A DNA stretch of 64,000 nucleotides, taken from contig NC_009840.1 in NCBI RefSeq assembly GCF_000018065.1, positions 310,001 through 374,000 on the forward strand, read 5' to 3'. The translations under genes and the position numbers were made by a program. The notes below the pieces were generated by a model, which saw nothing but the letters and a program-made list of their open reading frames with translations, had not been told where the DNA came from and made no database searches. Within the stretch, counting starts at the first letter, position 1. Each line of letters starts with the position of its first letter. Shown here piece after piece: positions 51,056-59,295 of the stretch. Source of the stretch: Prochlorococcus marinus str. MIT 9215 (lineage in GTDB: Bacteria; Cyanobacteriota; Cyanobacteriia; PCC-6307; Cyanobiaceae).

Positions 51056-51910
51056 ATGATAGATCTGAAAAGAAATAGTAAAAAGGAACCTGTAAAAGCT
51101 ACTGGATTAAGAATCCGAGCATCTTCGTCTTATTCCCCTAATCAGAAAGAAGATTTCAAAATAAGTAGAGGAAGGTTTTCCAATTTTTTAACCTGTAAAA
51201 GATGTTTTTATTTGGATAGAGTAAAAGGCTTAGACCCACCAGGAACACCTGGATGGACTTTAAATGAAACTACTGATTTGCTGTTAAAAAAAGAATTTGA
51301 TTATTGCCGAGAAAGACAAATTCCACATAGATTATTTATCGATAATGATTTAAGTCATCTAGTTCCTTTTGATCATCCTGAGATAGATGATTGGCGTAAT
51401 TCACTCCATAAAGGGTTGATGCTTCGTCATAAGGATACAAATATAATCTTGACTGGAGGAGTTGATGATATTTGGCAGCATAAGATTACAAAGCAATTAA
51501 TAGTTGTTGATTACAAATCGCAGGCAAAACTTGGGAGAGTAGATAAACAAAATTATCTTGATGATCCATATCATGAGGGTTATAAAATCCAAATGGATTT
51601 CTATGCCTATCTTCTGAAGGGAATGGGATTTGATGTTCATAAAACATCTTATTTTTTAGTTTGTAATGCAAAAAGAGATGACGAGGAATTTAATAAAAGA
51701 ATGAATTTCGATGAATATCTAGTTCCTTATGATTGGAATATTGATTGGATTGAAGAAAAAATAGAGGAGATGGTTTCTTTGATGAATAAAGATCAAATCC
51801 CGGAACCAAATTTATCCTGCAAAAATTGTGCTTATTCCGAGCAATATGCCAAGTTAGTTTGTAATCCTATGAAAAATGATAGTAAAGAGATTCAGGGAAA
51901 TCTTTTTTAG
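51056..51910 (+). CDS. PD-(D/E)XK nuclease-family protein, Cas4/RecB-like
   Basis: A 284-residue protein with the core GGVDDIW (133-140) and VVDYKS (149-155), giving Asp138, Asp152 and Lys154 of the nuclease motif. Cys47, Cys50, and Cys255, Cys258, Cys269 lie where Cas4/AddB-type iron-sulfur cluster ligands occur. Not CRISPR-associated here. The last 95 codons are repeated at 58426. Confidence 0.83.
   Translation: MIDLKRNSKKEPVKATGLRIRASSSYSPNQKEDFKISRGRFSNFLTCKRCFYLDRVKGLDPPGTPGWTLNETTDLLLKKEFDYCRERQIPHRLFIDNDLSHLVPFDHPEIDDWRNSLHKGLMLRHKDTNIILTGGVDDIWQHKITKQLIVVDYKSQAKLGRVDKQNYLDDPYHEGYKIQMDFYAYLLKGMGFDVHKTSYFLVCNAKRDDEEFNKRMNFDEYLVPYDWNIDWIEEKIEEMVSLMNKDQIPEPNLSCKNCAYSEQYAKLVCNPMKNDSKEIQGNLF
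51623..51910 (+). repeat. Left copy of a direct repeat: nuclease 3' end
   Basis: Codons 190-284 of the nuclease gene correspond to the stretch at 58426-58710 with about nine amino-acid changes in 95 and one codon deletion. Similarity starts at ATGGGATTTGATGTTCAT in both copies. It bounds the left side of the inserted cargo. Confidence 0.9.
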
Positions 51911-51955
51911 CCCTCTTTTAACTGATTGGAAATGAAATTTAGCGTAATTGTTTGA

Positions 51956-52075
51956 CTAAATTATCAATAAGAACCTAAGTGCTAGCGGTAACCAGAGACA
52001 TAGAAGCAGCATTACTAATAGAGTAATCGCATTGAGATTTGGGTTGTACTGCTCTTTTAAAATTTTTGTTTTCAT
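51956..52075 (-). CDS. Putative 39-residue single-span membrane peptide
   Basis: MKTKILKEQYNPNLNAITL... with one C-terminal transmembrane helix (LLVMLLLCLWLPLALRFLLI). It begins three bases after the stop of the next minus-strand ORF, supporting a small operon. Confidence 0.42.
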   Translation of the reverse strand: MKTKILKEQYNPNLNAITLLVMLLLCLWLPLALRFLLII

Positions 52076-52078
52076 AAT

Positions 52079-52168
52079 TTATCTTGCTTTCTTAAGTTTG
52101 ATCTCTCTTCGGATAAGCAAAGCTATAACAACAACGCACATGTTCATTAGAAAAACGTCTAACGGCAT
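52079..52168 (-). CDS. Putative 29-residue single-span membrane peptide
   Basis: MPLDVFLMNMCVVVIALLIR... with one membrane span and a basic tail. It would be the first cistron of a two-ORF unit. Support rests on spacing and topology. Confidence 0.38.
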   Translation of the reverse strand: MPLDVFLMNMCVVVIALLIRREIKLKKAR

Positions 52169-52234
52169 TTTAATAAAAAGGTCTCTAGCTAATTGATAGC
52201 AAGATTATTGCGATACGAATCAAAAAAAAAATAA

Positions 52235-52420
52235 TTAAATTGAGATCTTATCAACCATTAATATATCTTGAACTTTGATTGTATCTCTTTTCTCTTCATC
52301 TTCTGTACCTTTATAAGATTCGATCTCAGACTGAATTTTTTTCTTGTAGATACCTTTTATATAGTCCATTTCTCTTTTATCTTTATCCAGAATTGAGAAT
52401 GGTGATCTTTTTAAGTTCAT
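52235..52420 (-). CDS. Small charged hypothetical protein
   Basis: A 61-residue soluble ORF (MNLKRSPFSILDKDKREMDY...), rich in lysine and glutamate, with a KIQSEIESYKGTEDEEK helix. No family recognised. An upstream AGGAGA-like sequence on the minus strand (AGGAGATTG just before the ATG) supports translation. Confidence 0.58.
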   Translation of the reverse strand: MNLKRSPFSILDKDKREMDYIKGIYKKKIQSEIESYKGTEDEEKRDTIKVQDILMVDKISI

Positions 52421-52447
52421 AACAATCTCCTAGTAAATAAGTTTTGA

Positions 52448-52585
52448 TTAACTCCAGTTTTTATCAGATTCAACAAGGCTATCCAATGTTTGCTGATTCC
52501 TGATTTCTTCCTCAAGAAGTTCTTGTTTGGATCTTTCTTCAATCTCAGATTTTTGATTTTCTTTTAGTGAGGATTTGGTAGACAT
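52448..52585 (-). CDS. Small charged helical protein
   Basis: A 45-residue ORF, MSTKSSLKENQKSEIEERSK..., rich in Glu, Lys and Gln, forming a likely coiled coil. It is upstream of the 61-residue ORF on the same strand. Confidence 0.5.
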   Translation of the reverse strand: MSTKSSLKENQKSEIEERSKQELLEEEIRNQQTLDSLVESDKNWS

Positions 52586-52964
52586 CTGCTCATGGCGACT
52601 ACTTCTATTTTCTAACTAATCAGATAAGAAGTCTGACAAATAATTATGTACGGTTTGAGGTACTACCATATACGGATAAAGGATCAACAATTGAATTTGA
52701 ATATGGTTAAAATGCAGTGAGCTTTTGACCAACCAGAACAAACATATCTGCTAAATTTGGTATATTCCACGAAATATTTTGAAGATTTACTCAAACTTAC
52801 TTAGTCTTATGATTTAATCAATAAAAATTGAATTAGTAACCAATATTATTTTTAGGATCTGTGATGTAAATAATTAAATTTAAAACAAGGTTTGGAGGTA
52901 AATTTAAAGGCTTTAAAAGTAGCAAAGCCATTCCTTGAGTTATATTAAAACCTTTCTTTTCCAA
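52586..52964. other. Gene-free stretch in the inserted region
   Basis: About 380 bases of AT-rich sequence with no convincing gene on either strand. No long repeat or RNA was recognised. Confidence 0.4.
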
Positions 52965-53105
52965 TTAGTCGGGAAGTTGGTGGGTAGGTGGCGCATGAAA
53001 TTTTCTTTTTTTTCTTTTTGATCTCTTATAAAAAACAAACAAATATAATCCTAACAATGGAAGTAATAAACCTTCAACAAATAAAGGAAAGTTAATCATA
53101 ATCAT
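52965..53105 (-). CDS. Small membrane protein with basic tail
   Basis: A 46-residue ORF with one transmembrane helix (FPLFVEGLLLPLLGLYLFVFY) followed by a strongly basic RSKRKKRKF run and a proline-rich end. The start may be at 53105 or 53099. Confidence 0.45.
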   Translation of the reverse strand: MIMINFPLFVEGLLLPLLGLYLFVFYKRSKRKKRKFHAPPTHQLPD

Positions 53106-53160
53106 CAAACCATGTATAAATGTATTATTTAGCTATTTATACCAAAGTAACACTTTAATT

Positions 53161-53177
53161 ATTGACAGTCGATCTAA
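53161..53177 (+). repeat. 17-base repeat, left copy
   Basis: ATTGACAGTCGATCTAA occurs here and at 60867-60883, 7.7 kb apart. It contains TTGACA, a consensus -35 hexamer, followed by AATA or CATA. Function unknown. Confidence 0.7.
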
Positions 53178-53330
53178 AATAAGGGTCAATTAGCTCCTTT
53201 TGCAGCATTTGCAAATTATATAGAATTAGAAAAAAATCCTTTAAGAGATATAAGATTGCATCATTACCCATCTATTAAAGAAAAGTTTTCTAAAGACGCT
53301 TTAAAAAGCATGGTACTTTCTGTTGGTTGA
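53178..53330 (+). pseudogene. Start-less protein fragment
   Basis: After a stop at 53175 the frame reads QLAPFAAFANYIELEKNPLRD, continues LHHYPSIKEKFSKDALKSMVLS, and stops at 53330. It has soluble-protein composition but no ATG, GTG or TTG at its beginning, so it is probably a remnant of a longer gene. Family unknown. Confidence 0.42.
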
Positions 53331-53371
53331 GATGATATAGTTTGAGAAATTATTTTCTGCAGATTCAATAA

Positions 53372-54595
53372 TTATTTTTTAATTGAATTTATCTCAAATT
53401 GTATTACTTTACTTATTTTTTCTGCAATTATTTCATTACCTTTTTTATTACTATGTCTGGGGTCAGTATAAAGTTTATCATCTTTATTTAATAGACTATC
53501 TGAAATGTCATAACAGAAATCAAGTTTCTGACATCTTTTCTTCAACTCAACATAAAGATTAGAAATATCATATAAATAATTTTCTTTATTAGATAAAGTC
53601 CTTTTTACATTTATATCTTCATTGGGATATTTTTCATTTAAATAATCTATTATTCTCTTATTGCTATTATAAGACTGGGTTACATTATCCACTTTCATTG
53701 TTGGTTGAAGAAAAGTTAAGTATTTTATTCCATTTTCTTTCGCTATTAGATTTGAGTAAATCAAATTTCTTTCAAAAATATCTCCTACTTTTTTATATAG
53801 CTTGTTATTTCCCCAATTTTTAATATTGTCTCTAGCTAATCTTCCTTCTCCAAGTGAATATTTTTCTTTTAAAAGTTTTTTTGTATCAATAAAGCTCAAA
53901 AATCTTTGAATATTAGATTTATATTTTGGGAATAAATCTAAGCAGAACCATTCACACTTTTTGAATCTCTTGTTATCAACGACAATTACGGATTGATTTT
54001 CTTTGCTAACTTTATACTCAAAATATGATTTATAAATAGTGTCATTTTCAGTAATGTATCCATTAGTAAGATTTCTTACAAAATATACTTCATTGACACC
54101 AGTTAAACTTATTGCAAAATCTGCAGGAAAAGTACTACTAGATTTTAGTAATGAAATAACCTCTTGAGAAGTAGTGAATCCACCTTGAGCATAATTTATG
54201 ATGTCAATATTAGAATCTACATCATTTTCGTAAAGATTCTTCCCCAATAATTCAGGCCAAGTTCCTCCTTTTGATGAATATTTAAGTCCGTAAGGATCAG
54301 ATGTAGAACCACCTAAAGTAATTATTTTGATAGGATTTTTGTTGATATTATTTTGGAAATACTTTATTGCATAATCTTCTTCTTGGCGGTCATAACCAGT
54401 TTCAAATTCTTTATTAATTAAATAATGCTTATGCCCAGTTGTTCCAGACATCTGAAACAATAACTTATATGTTTTCTCGCCACCTATACCAGCTCGTCTT
54501 CTAAGGCCTATAGCTATTCCTAATCCAATTTCAATAGTTAATATTAAAAGACCAAATATTAGGGAGTTAATAAGTAAAAATTTATAAAATTTCAT
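53372..54595 (-). CDS. Membrane-anchored SGNH/GDSL hydrolase-like protein
   Basis: A 407-residue protein with one N-terminal transmembrane helix. Block I GGSTS (95-99) supplies the serine, a GVNEVY block resembles the GxND motif, and DPRHSNKKGN near the C-terminus supplies the Asp/His pair. Such proteins commonly modify polysaccharides by (de)acetylation. It adjoins a DUF5989 relic, fitting the frequent carbamoyltransferase-SxtJ-DUF5989-SGNH order. Confidence 0.8.
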   Translation of the reverse strand: MKFYKFLLINSLIFGLLILTIEIGLGIAIGLRRRAGIGGEKTYKLLFQMSGTTGHKHYLINKEFETGYDRQEEDYAIKYFQNNINKNPIKIITLGGSTSDPYGLKYSSKGGTWPELLGKNLYENDVDSNIDIINYAQGGFTTSQEVISLLKSSSTFPADFAISLTGVNEVYFVRNLTNGYITENDTIYKSYFEYKVSKENQSVIVVDNKRFKKCEWFCLDLFPKYKSNIQRFLSFIDTKKLLKEKYSLGEGRLARDNIKNWGNNKLYKKVGDIFERNLIYSNLIAKENGIKYLTFLQPTMKVDNVTQSYNSNKRIIDYLNEKYPNEDINVKRTLSNKENYLYDISNLYVELKKRCQKLDFCYDISDSLLNKDDKLYTDPRHSNKKGNEIIAEKISKVIQFEINSIKK

Positions 54596-54688
54596 AAGTA
54601 ATAAATTTTAGAAAATTAATCTGACATGCTCACGATTATAAATTTATAAAGCATATTTTTGAAATTTCAAAAACTATATTTATATAAA

Positions 54689-54850
54689 TTAAAAAATTGT
54701 ATAAATAAATGGTGCTATTACTGATCCTTGTGTAAAGACTATTAATGCTCCCATTAAAACTATCGTAATAATTAATGGTGCAAGCCAATATTTCTTCCTG
54801 ACTCTTAGTAAGTCGAAAATATCTTTTGCTAATTCAAAAAAATCTTTAGC
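54689..54850 (-). pseudogene. DUF5989-like relic without start codon
   Basis: The frame reads KDFFELAKDIFDLLRVRKK, then YWLAPLIITIVLMGALIVF and TQGSVIAPFIYTIF. It is closely similar to the intact DUF5989 protein at 58221. A TGA stop immediately precedes the frame and no start codon exists. It lies just upstream of the SGNH gene, as expected for that operon layout. Confidence 0.75.
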
Positions 54851-54904
54851 TCAAAAAATCACATCTAATATTCAATGGAGAAGCAATGCTCTTCATGTTA
54901 GAAA

Positions 54905-55876
54905 CTAATATTTATTTTTTCTTCCAATGATTACAAAAAAACCACCTTCTTGAATCTGATTCATATTAAAAAGCATTAAAAATTCATTTATGAAAGATAG
55001 TTTAGGTTCTTCTCTAGTTTGAAAAAGTGGCTTAGAAATATCATCTGAATGTGGAATTAAATTTACAAACTCTACACCTTCTTCCTTAAACCATTGCATT
55101 GTTTGAGATGGCAAATGCAATGTTTCATGAGGATTTAGAAATTGATCTGTCACCCATGCATTTCTTTTATCTTTACTCTTTATTTTTAAAGATGTCTGAT
55201 CTAAGAAAAATATATTTTTGCCAAGAAGCCTAGCCAATTTTTGTTTAACTTTAGTAAAAAATCTTCCATATTTGTGGTATAAACCAATAACTATTAAACC
55301 TCCAGGTTTTGTTACTTCTACTAGAGAATTAAAAGCTTTTCTTGCGTCTTTCGTATGATGAAGTACTCCATTACTTATTGTAAAATCAAAGTAATTTTTT
55401 TTGAATTTTAAATCAAAAACATCCATTTTCATAAAATATACATTTTTTATATCGTTTTCAATTCTAAATTTCTCCCCAAGTATTAGTGAGCCATTGGATA
55501 TATCTACACTAAAAATATTTCTATTACCCCTGGCCAAAAAAAGCGACAATTGACCTGTACCGCAACCTAGTTCGAGAGTATTAGTTCCATAACTCAATTC
55601 TTGATCAATTCTTTTTGTAAATAAATTTTTGATTCCCTTATCGTATAAAGATGCGTAGTCTTCACAATCATCATAATTTGGGAACCTGACTTCATCATAA
55701 AATTCAGACATTTTATTTGTAAGATTATCCAAATCATCAGAAATAAAATTTGGTATTGAATTTTTTATTAAATTCAAATTTTTATTATCCAAATAAAGTT
55801 TTTCTTCTTTATGCTCAATTTTCTTGAAAAATGCGTCTTTAATCTTTTCGTATCTTTTTAAGTCTGACATAACCAT
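54905..55876 (-). CDS. SAM-dependent methyltransferase, class I
   Basis: A 323-residue protein with the SAM-binding motif LELGCGTGQLS near residue 93 and the Methyltransf_11/25 pattern (FDFTISNGVLHHTKDARKAF). Its N- and C-terminal extensions are unlike housekeeping methyltransferases. It is divergent from the carbamoyltransferase gene, so a polysaccharide or secondary-metabolite substrate is plausible. Confidence 0.82.
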   Translation of the reverse strand: MVMSDLKRYEKIKDAFFKKIEHKEEKLYLDNKNLNLIKNSIPNFISDDLDNLTNKMSEFYDEVRFPNYDDCEDYASLYDKGIKNLFTKRIDQELSYGTNTLELGCGTGQLSLFLARGNRNIFSVDISNGSLILGEKFRIENDIKNVYFMKMDVFDLKFKKNYFDFTISNGVLHHTKDARKAFNSLVEVTKPGGLIVIGLYHKYGRFFTKVKQKLARLLGKNIFFLDQTSLKIKSKDKRNAWVTDQFLNPHETLHLPSQTMQWFKEEGVEFVNLIPHSDDISKPLFQTREEPKLSFINEFLMLFNMNQIQEGGFFVIIGRKNKY

Positions 55877-55962
55877 TATAAAAAACTGAAGAGTTTAATT
55901 AATATTGTATCTGTTTTAAAAAGCATGTATAATCTTATTCAACATCGATCGTAATATAACTT

Positions 55963-57819
55963 TTGACCACATACATCCTAGGAATATCTTGTTTTTATCA
56001 TGATAGTGCAGCTTCACTTATCAAAGATGGAGAGATTATTAGTGCTGTCCAGGAGGAAAGATTTACAAGAAAAAAGCATGATTCGAGTTTCCCTCTTAAG
56101 TCAATTAAATACTGCCTTAACTCCCAAAGAATCAATTTAAAAGATATTAGTGCAATTGTCTATTATGAAAAACCACTTCTTACGTTTGAAAGACTACTTG
56201 AAACATATATTGGAACCGCGCCAAGAGGTATAAGATCTTTTATTGCATCTATGCAAGTATGGCTTAAAGAGAAAATTTACTTAAAGTCTTTTATCAGAAA
56301 TGAATTTAAAAAAATACAAAAAGAACTAATACCGCAAGAAAAACCTTTTATCCCAAAATTACTTTTTTCCGAACATCACCTATCACATGCTGCATCTGCA
56401 TTTTATCCAAGTCCTTTTAAGGAAGCTGTAATTTTATGTATGGACGCAGTCGGTGAGTGGGTGACTACCTCTGCTTGGATTGGTAAAGACAATAAAATTA
56501 CTCCATTATGGGAGATCAACTTTCCACATTCATTAGGACTGCTTTATTCAGCTTTTACATATTATTGTGGTTTTAAAGTTAACTCTGGAGAATATAAACT
56601 TATGGGTTTAGCACCTTATGGTGATCCAAAATATGTTGATTTAATCAAAGATAATTTAATTGAAATTAAGGAAGATGGAACTTTCCGACTTGATATGAGT
56701 TATTTCAAATTTCATCGTGGATTTAGAATGACTAGTAAAAGATTTCATAATTTATTCAAAAATTTACCTAGAGATGAAAATGAGAAAATCACTCAATTCT
56801 ATATGGATATTGCAGCATCAATTCAAGTAGTTACTGAAGAAATTGTATTAAAAATAGTGAAAACATTAAGAAAAGAGACTGGATTATCAAATATATGTCT
56901 AGCTGGGGGAGTTGCGCTTAATTGTGTTGCAAATGGGAAGATACTTGAAGAAGAAATTTTTGATGAAATTTGGATTCAACCTGCCAGTGGAGATGCAGGC
57001 ACATCTATTGGGGGGGCATTATTCGCACATTATGAATATTTCAAAAATACTAGAAAGATATATCCACAAGATTCTATGAAGGGCTCATTTCTTGGTCCAA
57101 ACTTTAGTAACGAAGATATTATCAACTATTTAAATTCAATCAATGCCACTTTTAAAAGTTTAGAGGATGAGGAAATTTTTCAGAAGGTAGCAAATTTAAT
57201 AAATGAGGGGAAGGTTGTTGGTTGGTTTAATGGTCCGATGGAATTTGGTCCAAGAGCTCTTGGGGCAAGATCAATATTAGGAGATCCTAGGAATAAAAAA
57301 ATGCAAAGTATCATGAATTTGAAAATAAAATATAGGGAAAGTTTTAGACCATTCGCTCCATCAATTTTAGAAGAGGATTTGTCTAGTCAATTTGATACTG
57401 ACGTTAAAAGTCCTTACATGCTTTTAGTCTCAAAAGTTAAAAAGAATCTTTGGAGAGATATTCCAGAAACTGAACATTGCAAAAAAGGATTAAATAAATT
57501 AAATATCCAAAGATCCCTAATCCCTGCGGTAACTCATGTAGATTATTCAGCAAGAGTACAAACGGTCTCCAAATCAACAAATCCCCGTTACTATAATCTA
57601 ATAAATAAATTTAAAGAAATAACAAATTGTCCTACTTTAATAAACACATCTTTCAATGTAAGAGGTGAGCCAATCGTATGTACTCCTCAAGATGCTTATA
57701 GGTGTTTTATGAGGACCGAAATGGATATACTTGTTCTTCAAAATCAAATACTTTACAAAGAAAATCAAATTAATATAAAAATGAATGAAAGTTGGTTTCA
57801 GGAATTTAATTTAGACTAG
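55963..57819 (+). CDS. NodU/CmcH-type carbamoyltransferase
   Basis: A 618-residue enzyme that transfers carbamoyl groups to hydroxyls of sugars or natural products. It starts at TTG; the N-terminus YILGISCFYHDSAASLI is the family hallmark. HHLSHAASAFYPSP holds the kinase-like HxxxH, and the C-terminal YrdC-linked domain contains EFGPRALGARSILGDPRN and FRPFAP. It is followed 3 bases later by SxtJ and then DUF5989. Confidence 0.9.
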   Translation: MTTYILGISCFYHDSAASLIKDGEIISAVQEERFTRKKHDSSFPLKSIKYCLNSQRINLKDISAIVYYEKPLLTFERLLETYIGTAPRGIRSFIASMQVWLKEKIYLKSFIRNEFKKIQKELIPQEKPFIPKLLFSEHHLSHAASAFYPSPFKEAVILCMDAVGEWVTTSAWIGKDNKITPLWEINFPHSLGLLYSAFTYYCGFKVNSGEYKLMGLAPYGDPKYVDLIKDNLIEIKEDGTFRLDMSYFKFHRGFRMTSKRFHNLFKNLPRDENEKITQFYMDIAASIQVVTEEIVLKIVKTLRKETGLSNICLAGGVALNCVANGKILEEEIFDEIWIQPASGDAGTSIGGALFAHYEYFKNTRKIYPQDSMKGSFLGPNFSNEDIINYLNSINATFKSLEDEEIFQKVANLINEGKVVGWFNGPMEFGPRALGARSILGDPRNKKMQSIMNLKIKYRESFRPFAPSILEEDLSSQFDTDVKSPYMLLVSKVKKNLWRDIPETEHCKKGLNKLNIQRSLIPAVTHVDYSARVQTVSKSTNPRYYNLINKFKEITNCPTLINTSFNVRGEPIVCTPQDAYRCFMRTEMDILVLQNQILYKENQINIKMNESWFQEFNLD

Positions 57820-57822
57820 ATT

Positions 57823-58218
57823 ATGAAAACTTCTTCCCCATCTGAGAAACAATTAAAAGAATTCGGATTATTAATAGGATTTCTATTTCCTTTTTTAATA
57901 GGCTGGTTACTGCCTACTATATTTGATCATGGAATAAGACTATGGACTATATTTGTTGGCTTACCTTTAATAATCTTGGGATTATTTTTTCCTAATTACC
58001 TTAAATTTTTCTATAAGAAATGGATTAGCATAGGCAATTCTTTAGCTTTTGTAAATAGCCATATTGTTCTTGGATTTGTTTTTATAGTAGCATTGGTTCC
58101 AATTTCATTTATTATGAAATTATTTAAATATGACCCCCTAAAAATGAAAAAAGATTCACTCAAAACATTTCGAGAAGTTAGAAAAGATAGTAAAGTAAAT
58201 CTTGAAAAGATTTTTTAA
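57823..58218 (+). CDS. SxtJ-family membrane protein
   Basis: A 131-residue protein with three transmembrane helices (LLIGFLFPFLIGWLLP, FVGLPLIILGLFF, HIVLGFVFIVALVPISF), like SxtJ proteins that accompany carbamoyltransferases. Its role is unknown. Spacing to both neighbours is 2-3 bases, a tight operon. Confidence 0.82.
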   Translation: MKTSSPSEKQLKEFGLLIGFLFPFLIGWLLPTIFDHGIRLWTIFVGLPLIILGLFFPNYLKFFYKKWISIGNSLAFVNSHIVLGFVFIVALVPISFIMKLFKYDPLKMKKDSLKTFREVRKDSKVNLEKIF

Positions 58219-58220
58219 TT

Positions 58221-58382
58221 ATGGGAGCTTTTTTAGAACTTATTAGTGATATTTGGGATTTCTTAAAAGTAAGAAAAAAATACTGGTTAGCTCCTTTAAT
58301 AATTACAATACTATTAATGGGTACATTAATATTCTTTACTCAAGGTTCTGTAGTTGCCCCTTTCATATATTCCATTTTCTAA
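58221..58382 (+). CDS. DUF5989-family small membrane protein
   Basis: A 53-residue single-span protein (MGAFLELISDIWDFLKVRKK..., then APLIITILLMG and QGSVVAPFIYSIF). It is the third member of the carbamoyltransferase-SxtJ-DUF5989 set. A start-less diverged copy is present at 54689. Confidence 0.82.
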   Translation: MGAFLELISDIWDFLKVRKKYWLAPLIITILLMGTLIFFTQGSVVAPFIYSIF

Positions 58383-58425
58383 ATTTTAAATTTATAAAAA
58401 ATTGATTTAATATTTATTTAAAGGG

Positions 58426-58710
58426 ATGGGATTTGATGTTCATAAAACATCCTATTTTTTAGTTTGCAATGCAAAAAGAGATGATGAAGAATTTAATAAA
58501 AGAATGAATTTTGACGAATATTTAGTTCCTTATGATTGGAATATTGATTGGATTGAGGAAGAAATAGATTCAATGGTTTCTTTGATGAATAATGATAAGA
58601 TCCCAGAACCAAATCTATCCTGTAAAAATTGTGCTTATTCCGAGCAATATGCAAAGTTGGTTTGTAATCCTGTAAAAGATAATAAAGAGATTCAGGGAAA
58701 TCTTTTTTAG
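58426..58710 (+). pseudogene. Truncated PD-(D/E)XK nuclease 3' fragment (right repeat copy)
   Basis: Encodes 94 residues matching the last 95 of the 51056 gene (MGFDVHKTSYFLVCNAKR through KEIQGNLF). It lacks the nuclease motif and the first two cysteines, so it is not an active enzyme. The ATG matches internal Met190 of the full gene. It marks the right boundary of the inserted cargo. Confidence 0.88.
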
Positions 58711-58721
58711 GTATCTAAGAG

Positions 58722-59102
58722 ATGAAAAAATTTTTATTGATTCAGTTATTTCTTGGATGCACAATTCCAGTTAACGCTGGCATTTATTATTACCCTTTTT
58801 ATCAGAACGGTATAAAAGTAAGATGTGGCGATAATCAGCCAAGACATTTGATATCTTTAAAAGCTGGTAGGGCCATGCTGTTTGAGGATGATGGTGATGA
58901 AAAGTATAAATTTCCAGGAACTTTTTTATTCCCTGAGAAACCTGACGAGAGATATAAGTACTTTCCAAGTACAGCAGGTACCAAATGCAGTTCCAGAGAA
59001 CTATCTAAAAAAGAAAGGGAATTCTATATAAAGAAGGCAAAGGATGTCTGCTATGGGGGGGACTTAACTACCAGAATTATGTACTGCTACGGGTGGAATT
59101 GA
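58722..59102 (+). CDS. Exported cysteine-containing hypothetical protein
   Basis: A 126-residue protein with a signal peptide (KKFLLIQLFLGCTIPVNAG) and four or more cysteines in the mature part, suggesting disulfides. No family recognised. It lies directly after the nuclease fragment and was probably the original neighbour of the intact nuclease gene. Confidence 0.68.
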   Translation: MKKFLLIQLFLGCTIPVNAGIYYYPFYQNGIKVRCGDNQPRHLISLKAGRAMLFEDDGDEKYKFPGTFLFPEKPDERYKYFPSTAGTKCSSRELSKKEREFYIKKAKDVCYGGDLTTRIMYCYGWN

Positions 59103-59295
59103 TAATACAAAAATACTTCTTGCGGACTATTATTTCATTTGGCAATATAAGTAACCGACTCCAAAATTGGCACATCAACATAAGATGTTTCCATTAATGG
59201 CCAAATAGAACTGAAGGAATAAAAGTCAGGGGTTTTTCTAATATTTTTCTTTCGGTTCAGCTGTTAAAAAGCTCCTACACACATACTGATAGACA

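Noticed and set aside
51056-51910. Possible CRISPR-Cas association of the Cas4-like nuclease
   Set aside because: No repeat-spacer array and no other cas gene is present in the window.
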